A stretch of 64,000 bases of DNA from Donghicola tyrosinivorans (GTDB lineage: Bacteria > Pseudomonadota > Alphaproteobacteria > Rhodobacterales > Rhodobacteraceae), in NCBI RefSeq assembly GCF_003003355.1, contig NZ_PVTQ01000001.1, positions 62,001-126,000 on the forward strand, written 5' to 3'. The translations under genes were made by a program, and so were the position numbers. Below, one piece after another: positions 29,100 through 39,262 of the stretch (the stretch's first letter is position 1; each line of letters starts with the position of its first letter). A model generated the notes under the pieces. The model did no database searches. It was not told where the DNA came from and was given only the letters and a program-made list of their open reading frames with translations.

Positions 29100-29974
29100 G
29101 GTTTGCTGTTCTGGCCCTGTGCGGCGCGTTGGCGGTTTGGCTTTGGGGCTATGGCGGGATGGAGGATCTGTCCCGTTGGGCCGCCAGCGGTCAGCGCGAT
29201 GTTCAAAACCAGATGGCGGGCGCCTTGCGCGGCATAAAGGCGGGGCAGGGCGCGGCTTTTTGGACGCTGATGGGTCTGTGCTTTGCCTACGGGTTTTTCC
29301 ATGCGGCGGGTCCGGGTCACGGCAAGGTGCTGATCGGGGGCTATGGCCTTGGGCGCGATGTGGCGCGGGTCAAGCTGGCGGGGCTGGCTGTGGCCTCGTC
29401 CCTGGCGCAGGCGTTGACGGCGGTTGTGGTGGTTTATGCCGGTGTGGGCCTGTTCCAGCTGGGACGGGCGCAGCTTGAGGGTGTGGCCGAGAAGACGATG
29501 GCGCCGGTCAGCTACGGCGCGATTGCTTTGGTCGGTGTCTGGCTGGGCTTGCGCGGTGTGCGCCGGTGGTGGGCCAGCCGTCCGGTGGATCACCACGAAC
29601 ACCATGAAGGATGCGGCTGCGGCCATGCCCATGGGCCGGACCCTGAGGCGGCGGCAAAGGTAGGTAACTGGCGCGAGGCGGCGATTTTGATTGCCAGCAT
29701 TGCCATTCGGCCCTGCACGGGGGCGATCTTTGTGCTTCTGCTGTGCTGGAAGCTGGGGATCGATCTGGCGGGGATTGCGGGGGCCTTTGTCATGGGGCTG
29801 GGAACGGCCAGTGTGACATTGCTGGTGGCCTTTGCCGCCCATGGTTTGCGGACCAGTGCCTTGATGCAAGTGGCGGGCGGCACAGGCGCATTGCGCCTTC
29901 AGGCCGTGATCGAGATCGCGGCGGGCGCAATTGTGTGCATCGCTGCAAGCCAGTTGTTGATGCGGGCGCTCTGA
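29087..29974 (+). CDS. NicO/RcnA-type nickel/cobalt transporter
   Basis: Inner-membrane divalent-metal transporter of 295 residues with about seven spans. Family motifs: GFFHAAGPGHGKVL (residues ~70-83) and the late RPCTGAIFVL; a cytoplasmic loop is rich in His and Cys (HHEHHEGCGCGHAHG, ~170-184), a likely metal-binding stretch. Overlap with DUF1007 matches the known pairing. Whether it imports or exports Ni, Co or Zn is not decided by sequence. Confidence 0.88.
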   Translation: MRWLGFAVLALCGALAVWLWGYGGMEDLSRWAASGQRDVQNQMAGALRGIKAGQGAAFWTLMGLCFAYGFFHAAGPGHGKVLIGGYGLGRDVARVKLAGLAVASSLAQALTAVVVVYAGVGLFQLGRAQLEGVAEKTMAPVSYGAIALVGVWLGLRGVRRWWASRPVDHHEHHEGCGCGHAHGPDPEAAAKVGNWREAAILIASIAIRPCTGAIFVLLLCWKLGIDLAGIAGAFVMGLGTASVTLLVAFAAHGLRTSALMQVAGGTGALRLQAVIEIAAGAIVCIAASQLLMRAL

Positions 29975-30015
29975 ATCTTCTTGCCGCATCGACGGGCCGA
30001 GAATATTCCGACCAT

Positions 30016-31416
30016 ATGATCAAAAATCCTGCTCTTCCCTATCGCGACCATATTCGTGCGGTTGTTTTGCTGGGGCTGCCTTTGATTGGTGGCCATCTGG
30101 CGCAGTTTGCTATCTGGACCACGGACACGGTGATGCTTGGGCGCTATGGGGTCGAGCCTCTGGCGGCCTCGGTCCTTGCGGGCTCGCTGTTTATGACCTT
30201 GTTCATCATGGGGTCGGGCTTTGCTTGGGCGGTGCTGCCGATGGTGGCGGCTGCCGCTGCCGAAGGGGATGAGGTCTCGATCCGCCGGATCACCCGTATG
30301 GGCTTGTGGCTGAGCCTGCTGTTCGCCTTGCCTTGTATGGTGGTCTTTTATGCATCGGCGGTCGTGTTCGGCTGGATGGGGCAAGAGGCACAACTGGCAA
30401 CCGATGCGCAGAGCTATTTGCAGATTGCTGGTTGGGGGATCATCCCCGGCCTCGCGGTGATGGTGCTGAAAAGCTATCTGGCCGCGCAAGAGCGTACGCA
30501 GGTGGTGCTGTGGATCACCGTGGTGGCGGCGATTGCGAACGGGGTCATCAACTATGCGCTGATCTTCGGCAATTGGGGCGCACCCGAGCTTGGCCTGCGC
30601 GGCGCGGCGATTGGCAGTGTCGCGGTGCAGGTGGTGTCTTTGATCGGCTGTATTCTTTATGCGCTGACGGTGCTGCCGCAGCACCATCTGTTCCAGCGGG
30701 TCTGGAGACCGGATTGGGAGTTCTTTCTGCGGGTCTTCAAACTGGGCGTGCCGATTGGTCTGACGAACCTGAGCGAAGTGGGCCTGTTTGCCACGTCTGC
30801 CATTCTGATCGGTTGGCTTGGGGCCGAGCCCTTGGCCGCCCATGGTATCGCCCTGCAAATCGCTACAGCGACCTTCATGGTGCATATGGGGCTGTCGAAT
30901 GCGGCGACTGTGCGGGCAGGGGCATCTTACGGGCGACGGGATCGGGCGAACCTCAAGCGCGGCGGGATCACGGTGATCGCCCTGTCCTTGGGCGTGGTTG
31001 CCGTGACGCTGGCGCTGATGATCGCCATCCCTGACACGCTGGTCGGCCTGTTCCTAAGCGATGATGAACCCGCGCGGGACGAGATCCTTGCCATTGGCGT
31101 TAGCCTGCTGTTCATGGCCGCGCTGTTTCAGGTGGTGGATGCCATGCAGGTGCAGGCGCTGGGGCTGCTTCGGGGGCTGCAAGACAGCACCGTGCCGATG
31201 ATCATGGCGGCGGTCAGCTATTGGCTGATCGGTCTGCCCTCGGCCTATGTGTTCGGGTTTGTGCTGGATTGGGGCGCGGTGGGGGTCTGGACGGGGCTGG
31301 TCTCTGGTCTGGCCAGCGCGGCGGTCCTGCTGATGGCGCGGTTCTGGCTGGTTACCTATCCGCGTATGGATGGCGCACCGCAGAGCGCCACCGATTTTGC
31401 ATCACAAAACGTCTGA
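30016..31416 (+). CDS. MATE family efflux transporter
   Basis: Cation-antiport multidrug exporter with 12 predicted spans in 466 residues and internal two-fold symmetry. ATG at 30016 starts a conserved N-terminus (LGLPLIGGHLAQFAIWTTDTVMLGRYG, read as LPLIGGHLAQFA and DTVMLGRYG), and MQVQALGLLRGLQDSTVPM marks the second-half block. A longer frame extends upstream but crosses the NicO stop. Substrate unknown. Confidence 0.92.
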   Translation: MIKNPALPYRDHIRAVVLLGLPLIGGHLAQFAIWTTDTVMLGRYGVEPLAASVLAGSLFMTLFIMGSGFAWAVLPMVAAAAAEGDEVSIRRITRMGLWLSLLFALPCMVVFYASAVVFGWMGQEAQLATDAQSYLQIAGWGIIPGLAVMVLKSYLAAQERTQVVLWITVVAAIANGVINYALIFGNWGAPELGLRGAAIGSVAVQVVSLIGCILYALTVLPQHHLFQRVWRPDWEFFLRVFKLGVPIGLTNLSEVGLFATSAILIGWLGAEPLAAHGIALQIATATFMVHMGLSNAATVRAGASYGRRDRANLKRGGITVIALSLGVVAVTLALMIAIPDTLVGLFLSDDEPARDEILAIGVSLLFMAALFQVVDAMQVQALGLLRGLQDSTVPMIMAAVSYWLIGLPSAYVFGFVLDWGAVGVWTGLVSGLASAAVLLMARFWLVTYPRMDGAPQSATDFASQNV

Positions 31417-31421
31417 CAAAC

Positions 31422-31847
31422 CTAGTCGTCGTTCGTGTCCGTCTTATCCTGTGCGGCCATCAGCCGTTCGGCCTTTTTCCGCGTCAGGACCGAGCGCAGA
31501 TCGTGCATGGCCAGCAGAAGCGAATCCGACACCGCCTCTAGCTGTTCATCGGTCGCACGGCTTTGCGCCCATTGGGTGGTCAGGTTCAGGTGATCGACCG
31601 AGCGCAGGATGTCGTCGATATCCCGCTCTGCCAAAACGCGGCGGCGCTTGACGATCCAGTCGGTGATGACCTCGATCTCTTCAGGGCTCAGTTCCCGACT
31701 GCCGTGGGGCTTGATCTCGCCGTTGCGGATGTTGACGACGGCGATCTGGTCCATCTCGATCCGGCGCATCCGGTTTTCCGTGTCGATACGGAAAACGAAT
31801 GCGCCGTTCTCACGGGTGCGAAAGTAGAATTCGGGAAGCTCGGTCAT
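31422..31847 (-). CDS. Hypothetical protein coupled to aatA
   Basis: A 141-residue soluble, charged protein of unknown function. ATG at 31847 lies eight bases after the aatA stop with AAGGA overlapping that stop codon, so it is translated from the aatA message. N-terminus reads as a small beta domain (EFYFRTRENGAFVFRIDTE), the rest as amphipathic helices (LSPEEIEVITDWIVKRRRVL). No domain recognised. It converges with the MATE gene, five bases apart. Confidence 0.7.
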   Translation of the reverse strand: MTELPEFYFRTRENGAFVFRIDTENRMRRIEMDQIAVVNIRNGEIKPHGSRELSPEEIEVITDWIVKRRRVLAERDIDDILRSVDHLNLTTQWAQSRATDEQLEAVSDSLLLAMHDLRSVLTRKKAERLMAAQDKTDTNDD

Positions 31848-31855
31848 GGAGATCC

Positions 31856-33082
<1,227 letters not shown>

Positions 33083-33147
33083 TCAGGTGCAACTGTCCTA
33101 GTCTGACGCCGAAAGTCGATCAAGCGGGTTCACAGGAAGGACAACAG

Positions 33148-33531
33148 ATGAACGACAACTGGTATAGCGAAGATGCCGCAACTTTTGGCGATCGCGTGGC
33201 AGCTGCCCGCGAAGCCGCCGGAATGACACAGGCACAACTGGCCCGCCGCATGGGTATCAAGTTGGGAACATTGCAAAGTTGGGAGCAGGACCTGAACGAG
33301 CCCCGCGCCAACAAGCTGCAAATGATGGCAGGTTTGCTGAACGTTTCGCTGATGTGGCTGCTTAATGGTGAGGGCGACGGGCTTGACGGGCCGCCCGAAG
33401 AAGAGGACATCGCTCCTGAGGTCAGCGCTCTGCTGGGGGAAATGCGTGAATTGCGCACCCAGATCAAAAGCAGTGGCGACAAGCTGGCCCGACTGGAAAA
33501 GCGGCTGCGTGCCGCCCTGAAGGAGAGCTGA
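33148..33531 (+). CDS. XRE-family helix-turn-helix regulator
   Basis: A 127-residue DNA-binding protein. ATG at 33148 follows GGAAGGAC. Residues ~12-67 are a Cro/C1-type helix-turn-helix (AAREAAGMTQAQLARRMGI, KLGTLQSWEQDLNEPRANKL); residues ~88-125 form a likely coiled coil. Four bases separate it from sdhE, so the two are co-translated; a conserved pairing in Rhodobacterales as far as I recall. Target unknown. Confidence 0.85.
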   Translation: MNDNWYSEDAATFGDRVAAAREAAGMTQAQLARRMGIKLGTLQSWEQDLNEPRANKLQMMAGLLNVSLMWLLNGEGDGLDGPPEEEDIAPEVSALLGEMRELRTQIKSSGDKLARLEKRLRAALKES

Positions 33532-33535
33532 TCCC

Positions 33536-33808
33536 GTGACCCAGATCACAGAAGACCGTGAAACCCGTCTGAAGCGTCTGAAAATGCGGTCCATGCGCCG
33601 TGGCATCAAAGAGATGGACCTGATCCTGATGGCCTATGCGGACAACCGTATGGCCGATCTGGATGCCCCCGCGCTGGACCTTTATGAGGCGCTGTTGGAA
33701 GAGAACGATCACGATCTTTACCAGTGGGTTAGCGGTCAGGCACCGACACCTTCGCAATATCTGGATCTGGTCACCGATATCGCGAAAGACCTGAATTTTA
33801 AGAAATAG
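33536..33808 (+). CDS. sdhE: FAD assembly factor SdhE (SdhAF2)
   Basis: Helps attach FAD covalently to succinate dehydrogenase flavoprotein. The 90-residue protein begins at GTG 33536, four bases after the previous stop, with AGGAGAG upstream inside that gene. The family's RGxxE motif is RGIKE at 22-26 (MRRGIKEMDLIL), followed by YEALLEENDHDLYQWV, as in YgfY/SdhE. The sdh operon itself is not in the window. Confidence 0.92.
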   Translation: MTQITEDRETRLKRLKMRSMRRGIKEMDLILMAYADNRMADLDAPALDLYEALLEENDHDLYQWVSGQAPTPSQYLDLVTDIAKDLNFKK

Positions 33809-33840
33809 GCCGCATTTTAGCCATCTTTCGCACGATTTAA

Positions 33841-33852
33841 CCGAATATTCGG
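33841..33852. promoter_or_regulatory. Perfect 12-bp palindrome upstream of MarR-like gene
   Basis: CCGAATATTCGG, a perfect dyad of the size bound by dimeric winged-helix regulators, 50 bases before the regulator start. Probable operator or part of the promoter. Confidence 0.5.
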
Positions 33853-33857
33853 CAATT

Positions 33858-33891
33858 CCGCTCAGTGTGTCCTCATCAACCCACTGAGCGG
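33858..33891. promoter_or_regulatory. Ten-base inverted repeat at MarR-like gene start
   Basis: Arms CCGCTCAGTG (33858-33867) and CACTGAGCGG (33882-33891) are exact complements with a 14-base spacer, ending ten bases before the ATG. The right arm overlaps the ribosome site GCGGAG, so a transcript hairpin could hide it; alternatively an operator. Confidence 0.55.
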
Positions 33892-33901
33892 AGATCGAAA
33901 G

Positions 33902-34399
33902 ATGATGATGCATGCGCCGCCGGCTGCCTCGGCCGACCAAACCTATATCGCGCGCTATCTGGACACCCTGTCGCTGGTCGAACGGCTGCACCGGTTGCTG
34001 CTGGATGTGATCAAGGATGAATTCGAACGGCTGAACGTGCTGGAACTAAACGCGGTTCAGGGCCTGTTGTTGTTTAACATCGGTGACAACGAAGTGACGG
34101 CAGGCGAATTGAAAAGCCGCGGTTACTATCAAGGCAGTAACGTCAGCTATAATCTGAAAAAACTAGTCGAGATGGGCTATATGCACCATCAGCGCTGCGA
34201 AATGGATCGCCGCTCGGTGCGGGTGCGTCTGACCCAGCGCGGGCGCGATGTGCGCGATGTGGTTGAGAAACTGTTTCAGCGTCACGCCAGCGGCCTGCAA
34301 AAACGCGCGGTTCTGGATATGGACGGGATCGACACCATCGCAGGCGCGTTGAAACGGGTTGAACGCTATTGGGGCGATCAGATCCGCTACATTTACTGA
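33902..34399 (+). CDS. MarR-like winged-helix regulator (LdtR-like)
   Basis: A 165-residue dimeric regulator. Winged helix at ~45-125: NVLELNAVQGLLLFNIGD, the recognition helix YYQGSNVSYNLKKLVEMGY and wing DRRSVRVRLTQRGRDV, a pattern I associate with the alphaproteobacterial LdtR group of MarR proteins (recalled, not proven). Three ATG codons in a row open the gene at 33902. The two dyads just upstream suggest autoregulation. Convergent with gloA across a shared terminator. Confidence 0.82.
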   Translation: MMMHAPPAASADQTYIARYLDTLSLVERLHRLLLDVIKDEFERLNVLELNAVQGLLLFNIGDNEVTAGELKSRGYYQGSNVSYNLKKLVEMGYMHHQRCEMDRRSVRVRLTQRGRDVRDVVEKLFQRHASGLQKRAVLDMDGIDTIAGALKRVERYWGDQIRYIY

Positions 34400-34425
34400 G
34401 AAAGGGCCCCTGATTGGACCCTTTC
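34400..34425. terminator. Bidirectional terminator between regulator and gloA
   Basis: GAAAGGGCCC (34400-34409) pairs with GGACCCTTTC (34416-34425) with one mismatch, directly after the regulator stop and 14 bases past the gloA stop. Confidence 0.65.
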
Positions 34426-34438
34426 CCGAGAGTGCCGG

Positions 34439-34867
34439 TTACCAGTGTCCGGTGTTCTCCATGCTGGCCCACGGCTCTTGCGGGGGCAGGGCATCACCCT
34501 CTTGCAGCAACTCGATCGAGATGTTGTCAGGGGAACGTACAAACGCCATATGCCCGTCGCGGGGCGGGCGGTTGATGGTAACGCCATTGTCCATCAGGGT
34601 TTGACACATCTCGTAGATGTTCGGCACCCGATAGGCCAAATGCCCGAAGTGGCGGCTGTCAGAAGGCAGGCCATCGTCTCCATCCCAGTTATAGGTCAGC
34701 TCGACAGGGCAGTCTTCTTGCCCTTCAGGAGCCATGAACACGAGGGAGAAACGCCCTTTTTCATAGTCCGAGCGGCGGGTCTGTTTCAGACCCAGCAGGG
34801 AAAAGAAGGCCATCGATTTCTCTAGATCCTTCACGCGGACCATGGTGTGCAGGTAACGGATACCCAT
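34439..34867 (-). CDS. gloA: Lactoylglutathione lyase (glyoxalase I)
   Basis: Converts the methylglyoxal-glutathione hemithioacetal to S-lactoylglutathione. ATG at 34867 follows AGGAGAG; 142 residues. Two beta-alpha-beta-beta-beta modules with metal ligands at His7, Glu56, His76 and Glu119, matching the spacing of the Ni-type E. coli enzyme (5, 56, 74, 122). A longer upstream frame would overlap the thyA promoter region and has no support. Divergent from thyA. Confidence 0.94.
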   Translation of the reverse strand: MGIRYLHTMVRVKDLEKSMAFFSLLGLKQTRRSDYEKGRFSLVFMAPEGQEDCPVELTYNWDGDDGLPSDSRHFGHLAYRVPNIYEMCQTLMDNGVTINRPPRDGHMAFVRSPDNISIELLQEGDALPPQEPWASMENTGHW

Positions 34868-35054
34868 TGGAACTCTCCTGTTAGCGTATGACTTGTCGGA
34901 CAACCTAAGGCGCTGCAGGCCCCACGCAAAGGGGGCGCGCGGGAAATTTCCGGTCTGCGGAAGAGCGCGTCCGTCAACATATCGTGGAACCACTTTGATT
35001 CCCCGCCCACAGTTTGTAAGACAGAGCCAAGGAAACAGCGGCGGAGAGAGCACG

Positions 35055-35834
35055 GTGCGCCAGTATCATGAGGCTTTGCAGACCATTCTGGATCACGGAG
35101 TGGAATCGACGGACCGGACCGGCACCGGCACCATCTGCTATTTCGGGATGCAGCAGCGGTATTCATTGGCTGAAGGCTTTCCGCTGGTAACCACCAAGAA
35201 GCTGCACCTGAAATCCATTATCCATGAGCTTCTGTGGTTCCTGTCCGGTGACACTAACATCACCTATCTGAAGGAACACGGCGTCTCGATCTGGGACGAA
35301 TGGGCCGATGAGCAGGGCGATCTTGGCCCCGTTTACGGCAAGCAGTGGCGCGATTTCGGCGGCGTGGACCAGATCACCAACCTGATCGACATGATCCAGA
35401 ACAGCCCCGACAGCCGCCGGATGCTGGTCTCGGCGTGGAATCCGGTGGATGTGCCGAACATGGCGCTGCCCCCGTGTCATACCATGTGGCAGGTGCGGGT
35501 GCTTGGCGGAAAGCTGCATTTGCAGCTGTATCAACGCTCGGCCGATATGTTCCTTGGGGTGCCGTTCAACATCGCCTCTTATGCGCTGCTGCTGCAAATG
35601 CTGGCCCATGTGACCGGCTATGAAGTGGGTGATTTCGTGCACACCATTGGCGACGCGCATATCTATTCGAACCACATGGATCAGGTGCAGTTGCAGCTGT
35701 CGCGCACGCCCAAGGCGCTGCCCGAAATGAAGATCCGCCGCCGCGTGACCTCGATCTTTGATTTCAAATATGAGGATTTCGAAGTGGTGGGTTATGACCC
35801 CGATCCGGCGATCAAGGCGCCTGTGGCCGTATGA
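35055..35834 (+). CDS. thyA: Thymidylate synthase
   Basis: Makes dTMP from dUMP with methylenetetrahydrofolate. GTG at 35055 follows GGAGAGAG; 259 residues. Nucleophile Cys141 in [10 protein letters not shown], dUMP-phosphate Arg motif RTGTGT (21-26) and [11 protein letters not shown], and the late [13 protein letters not shown] are all present. The stop overlaps folA by four bases (ATGA), so dihydrofolate made here is recycled by the next gene product. Confidence 0.97.
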   Translation: MRQYHEALQTILDHGVESTDRTGTGTICYFGMQQRYSLAEGFPLVTTKKLHLKSIIHELLWFLSGDTNITYLKEHGVSIWDEWADEQGDLGPVYGKQWRDFGGVDQITNLIDMIQNSPDSRRMLVSAWNPVDVPNMALPPCHTMWQVRVLGGKLHLQLYQRSADMFLGVPFNIASYALLLQMLAHVTGYEVGDFVHTIGDAHIYSNHMDQVQLQLSRTPKALPEMKIRRRVTSIFDFKYEDFEVVGYDPDPAIKAPVAV

Positions 35835-36307
35835 TCAGCCTGATTGTTGCCCGCGACCGCAACGGAGCCATCGGCAAGGACAACACGATCCCGTGGCACG
35901 CGCCCGAGGACTTGAAGTTCTTTCAGCGCGAAACCAGTGGTGCCGCCGTCATCATGGGGCGCAACACGTGGGAAAGCCTGCCATTCAAGCCATTGAAAAA
36001 CCGTTTGAATATCGTTGTTTCCACGCGTGGCGCCGAGGCCGAACATGTGGTCTCATCGCTTGAGGCTGCGATTGAGCTGGCCGAACAGCACGGTCATCGC
36101 CGCATCTACGGGATGGGCGGTGCGCGCATCTATAAAGAGATGCTGCCTCTGGCCGATCGCCTGCTGATCACCGAGGTCGAGACCGAGGTCGAGGGTGCCG
36201 ATACCTGGTTCCCTGAGGTCTCGGACGCCGAATGGCGCGAGCTTGGCCGCACGGTTCTGCGGGCCGAAGACCCAGTCTGCACGGTTCGGGAACTGCTGCG
36301 CCGGTAA
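35831..36307 (+). CDS. folA: Dihydrofolate reductase
   Basis: NADPH-dependent regeneration of tetrahydrofolate. The 158-residue protein has the Met20-loop region ([13 protein letters not shown], Trp22), the substrate-binding acidic residue at Asp27 in [16 protein letters not shown] for cofactor binding, and [14 protein letters not shown]. Translationally coupled to thyA through ATGA overlap. Confidence 0.97.
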   Translation: MISLIVARDRNGAIGKDNTIPWHAPEDLKFFQRETSGAAVIMGRNTWESLPFKPLKNRLNIVVSTRGAEAEHVVSSLEAAIELAEQHGHRRIYGMGGARIYKEMLPLADRLLITEVETEVEGADTWFPEVSDAEWRELGRTVLRAEDPVCTVRELLRR

Positions 36308-36333
36308 CTGTCGCGTCGCCAAAATGGAAATAA

Positions 36334-36355
36334 CCGAGGCATTCACACGCCTCGG
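36334..36355. terminator. Bidirectional hairpin between folA and csp
   Basis: CCGAGGC (36334-36340) and GCCTCGG (36349-36355), extendable by flanking ATA/TAT, between convergent stops. No U-run. Confidence 0.5.
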
Positions 36356-36391
36356 CTATGCGCTTTGGTCAACAGACGCGAGATGTTCGCC

Positions 36392-36598
36392 TTAGACGAG
36401 TTTCAGATCGCCAGCCATGGCACGCCCATCGCGGCCTTCTTTCATCTCGAATTCTACTTTTTGATTGTCAGCCAGACCGGTCAGGCCAGACCGCTCAACC
36501 GCTGAAATGTGAACAAATACGTCCTTGCCGCCCCCATCGGGTGCGATAAAGCCATAGCCTTTGGTGGTGTTGAACCACTTGACGGTTCCTGTGGGCAT
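36392..36598 (-). CDS. cspA: Cold-shock domain protein
   Basis: A 68-residue single-stranded nucleic acid chaperone. OB-fold with RNP1 KGYGFIAP (residues 13-20) and RNP2 DVFVHIS (26-32), preceded by GTVKWFN. A long 5' leader (over 100 bases before the next gene's start) with a strong hairpin lies upstream, as expected for a post-transcriptionally regulated csp gene. Which csp paralogue cannot be told. Confidence 0.94.
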   Translation of the reverse strand: MPTGTVKWFNTTKGYGFIAPDGGGKDVFVHISAVERSGLTGLADNQKVEFEMKEGRDGRAMAGDLKLV

Positions 36599-36624
36599 AG
36601 CCCCTTACTCCTTCTAGTCGTCTT

Positions 36625-36640
36625 CTCCGGCGTGCCGGAG
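36625..36640 (-). promoter_or_regulatory. Leader hairpin of csp gene
   Basis: Perfect CTCCGGC (36625-36631)/GCCGGAG (36634-36640) stem with a two-base loop, 27 bases upstream of the csp start and so within its probable 5' leader. Confidence 0.45.
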
Positions 36641-36802
36641 GCCTTGTCGTAACGTTCAAAGGACAACACAACGAATCTAGAAACGCAGCGTTGCAGGATG
36701 AAGCTACACCCTTAACGTTGCATGCCCTGTGTAAAAATCAAGCGAAACAACCTTGCAATTTGGGTCACATCTTCACAAACGCGGAAAAAATAGGAGAAAC
36801 CG

Positions 36803-37114
36803 ATGTTCATCTATGGGCTGAAAACCTGTGACACCTGCCGGAAGGCGATTAAGGCAATACCCGAGGCGACATTTATGGATGTGCGTAAAGACGGAGTTCC
36901 TGCCGAGATGCTGGAAAAAGCCTTTGAGGTGTTCGGGGATAAGCTGGCGAACCGGTCCAGCACCACGTGGCGGCAGCTGGATGAGGCGGCCCGTGCGCGT
37001 CCCGTTCTAGAGCTGATCTCAGAGCATCCCAGCCTGATGAAGCGCCCGTTGATCGTGGACGGGGACCGCATGTGGCTGGGATGGGCTAAGGACGTTCAGG
37101 CGGATTTTCTTTGA
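36803..37114 (+). CDS. ArsC/Spx-family protein (YffB-like)
   Basis: A 103-residue thioredoxin-fold protein related to arsenate reductase. Cys9 and Cys12 form a C-x2-C (KTCDTCRKA), then TWRQLDEAARAR and the cis-Pro strand MKRPLIVDGDRM with WLGW typical of the YffB group, which may be a glutathione-dependent thiol reductase rather than an arsenate reductase. No ars genes are nearby. Its final 19 bases overlap the DoxX gene on the other strand. Confidence 0.85.
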   Translation: MFIYGLKTCDTCRKAIKAIPEATFMDVRKDGVPAEMLEKAFEVFGDKLANRSSTTWRQLDEAARARPVLELISEHPSLMKRPLIVDGDRMWLGWAKDVQADFL

Positions 37115-37617
37115 AATAGAAGGCGGTCCAGCGACAGCGGGCCGCCGCCCAAGGCGATGAGGGTCACCAGGAGGTAAACCCAAAGGGCGCGCTGGTCCGC
37201 GATGGGCGCATCCGACGCCGCATCGAACCAAGCGCCGAGTGGCACGTGATGGCCGACAATGTCGGTCAGGCTTTGGACCACGACAAAGCCGATCATTCCC
37301 AGCGCGGCCAGTCGGGTCAGTAGACCTAGTATGATCAGCGCGGGCAGGATGAATTCTGCATAGGTGCCTGCCATGACTACTGCCCAATGGAATAGCCCCA
37401 ACTGACTGGCGTCATAGTTCAGGGCCTCCATCTGGCGGGGGAAGATTTGCGCGTAAGAGTTGAATGACGGGCGCACAAAACCAAGCACGCCGTCCCCTAG
37501 TTTGGTCAGCGCCGAGTTCCAGAAATAGACTAGTAGGGTTCCGGCAAATGTCAGGCGGGCCAAAAGAGGCAGGCCATTCAGCGCGAGTGATTGCGGGATT
37601 TGGATGGGTGTCAGCAT
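37096..37617 (-). CDS. DoxX-family membrane protein of bufferin operon
   Basis: A 173-residue inner-membrane protein with four predicted spans (~18-36, ~78-100, ~103-122, ~148-165) matching DoxX. Last gene of the four-gene run; its start overlaps the preceding DUF2063 gene by seven bases. DoxX proteins of such clusters (BufD) are suspected to help processing or export. Opposite-strand overlap of 19 bases with the ArsC-like gene. Confidence 0.85.
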   Translation of the reverse strand: MLTPIQIPQSLALNGLPLLARLTFAGTLLVYFWNSALTKLGDGVLGFVRPSFNSYAQIFPRQMEALNYDASQLGLFHWAVVMAGTYAEFILPALIILGLLTRLAALGMIGFVVVQSLTDIVGHHVPLGAWFDAASDAPIADQRALWVYLLVTLIALGGGPLSLDRLLFQRKSA

Positions 37618-38354
37618 GAGGGCATCTCCAACGCGCGGCCAGCAAGTAGCAGGCCCAAAGTGGCCGAGGGGTCAAAGTCGGGGGCGCTGCGCAGGGCGGC
37701 TTCGGCAGCTTCGCCCAAGGGCATGGTGGCAAGGGCGCTGATGAAGGTCGCACCGCCCGTGGGCAAAAGCTGCGGCTGGGGATCGAAGGCGGGGCGGGTG
37801 ATCAGCACATCCTGCGAGCCGGCTTTGGGTTTGCCCACCGAGGCATCCTGCGTGAATTGCCAGATCGACAGCACCGGCCAAGGTGAACGCAACACCCGCG
37901 CCGACGGCGCAAGGCTAAGGCGCAGGGCCATCAGCTGATCGGGGCCCAGATGGGCCAGCGCGTTGCCGTCAATCGGGTTGCCATCTGCGGCGTGGTAGCT
38001 GTGGCGGATTGCCAGTTCCAGCCGCGCCACATCCGCCAGATAACCGATGTGCGATAGGGCGCTAAGGCTGGCCAGAAAGTTGGGAAAGCCCGCACCGTAT
38101 AGCATCAGGCGCGGATCACTAGGCGGGTGCGCCCGCAGGTAAAGCCCCGCCACATGGTCGAAATTCTGCTCTCCGATCAGCTTGCGGGTCACGGGAAAGC
38201 CGGTGGTTAGCGCCTCGCGCAGTGAGACAGCAACGTTGTTGCGATAGACTGAATAGCGACGGCCAGCGGGGCGGCCTTCGCCATCGGTCAGCCCCTCGGG
38301 GACGGGCTGGGCCGCGTCCAGAAGGCCGGCGTGGAAGGTAGTTTGGATGCTCAT
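37611..38354 (-). CDS. DUF2063 partner protein of MNIO enzyme (BufC-like)
   Basis: A 247-residue protein with the N-terminal DUF2063 region ([63 protein letters not shown]), which in this family forms a RiPP-recognition-like partner delivering precursor peptide to the DUF692 enzyme. Start ATG overlaps the stop of the DUF692 gene (ATGA). Once annotated as a DNA-binding protein; nothing here supports DNA binding. Confidence 0.88.
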   Translation of the reverse strand: MSIQTTFHAGLLDAAQPVPEGLTDGEGRPAGRRYSVYRNNVAVSLREALTTGFPVTRKLIGEQNFDHVAGLYLRAHPPSDPRLMLYGAGFPNFLASLSALSHIGYLADVARLELAIRHSYHAADGNPIDGNALAHLGPDQLMALRLSLAPSARVLRSPWPVLSIWQFTQDASVGKPKAGSQDVLITRPAFDPQPQLLPTGGATFISALATMPLGEAAEAALRSAPDFDPSATLGLLLAGRALEMPSC

Positions 38355-39202
38355 GCCAGCACCTTTTGTAGGGCGCGGTGTGCGCGGACTGCCTCGGCGC
38401 TGAGGGTGGGCCAGTCGGGGACATCAGTGTCCCATTCGATCAGCACGGGGCGGGGGCCGGAGGCCATTAGGGTGATGTCCAGAAGGCTCCAGACCGGATC
38501 GGCGACCTCGCGCCCGTGGCTGTCGATCAGCAAGGGGGCGCCGTGGTCATCAAGGTCTTCGTCATGGCCGCCAAGGTGAATTTCGCCCACCTGATCCAGC
38601 GGGAAGGCGGCGGTATAGTCCTGCGGGCGAAAGCCCAGATTGGTGGCACTGACAAAGACGTTGTTCACATCCAGCAGCAGGCCGCAGCCTGTCCGGCGGG
38701 CGATTTCGCGCAGAAAATCCGGCTCGGCCCATGTGCTTTCGCTGAAGGCCAGATAGCTGGAGGGGTTTTCCAGCAGCATTTCCCGTCCCAAAGTCTCTTG
38801 CACCTGATCGATATGCGCGCAAATGCGGCTGAGGGTGGCGTCGGTGTAGGGCAGGGGCAGCAGATCGTTCAGAAAGGCGCTGTCGTGGGTGGACCATGCC
38901 AGATGTTCCGAAAAACTGGCGGGGTTCAGCCAGTCACACAAGGTCTTCAGACGGGCCAGATGGTCAGGGTCCAAGGGGCCTTCGCCTCCGATGGACAGGC
39001 CAACCCCGTGGACCGAGATCGGGAACCGTTCAGACAGGGCGCGCAGTTGCGCCAAGGGACGGCCACCGTCACCCATGTAATTCTCGGCATGGATTTCCAG
39101 CCATGTGACGGGGGCAGGGTCCGCGATCAGGGCGCTGTAGTGTTGGGGTTTGTAGCCGACGCCCGGCCCGTTCGGCAGGCGGCGCATGGTTGTATCGAAC
39201 AT
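38351..39202 (-). CDS. DUF692 multinuclear iron oxidase (MNIO, BufB-like)
   Basis: TIM-barrel iron enzyme that modifies Cys residues of the precursor encoded just upstream. 283 residues. Conserved ligand positions readable along the barrel: GVGYKPQHY at the start, [10 protein letters not shown] (His), LLENPSSY (Glu/Asn), [10 protein letters not shown] (Asp, Asn), [10 protein letters not shown] (two His) and [12 protein letters not shown] (Glu, Asp), the DUF692 signature set. Described bufferin MNIOs turn Cys into thiooxazole. Sixty bases after the precursor gene. Confidence 0.92.
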   Translation of the reverse strand: MFDTTMRRLPNGPGVGYKPQHYSALIADPAPVTWLEIHAENYMGDGGRPLAQLRALSERFPISVHGVGLSIGGEGPLDPDHLARLKTLCDWLNPASFSEHLAWSTHDSAFLNDLLPLPYTDATLSRICAHIDQVQETLGREMLLENPSSYLAFSESTWAEPDFLREIARRTGCGLLLDVNNVFVSATNLGFRPQDYTAAFPLDQVGEIHLGGHDEDLDDHGAPLLIDSHGREVADPVWSLLDITLMASGPRPVLIEWDTDVPDWPTLSAEAVRAHRALQKVLA

Positions 39203-39262
39203 GGCAGGTCCTTTCGGGCAAGGTGGGGCGCCCTGTTGGGGAAGGGCACCCCGAGGGAGGCG

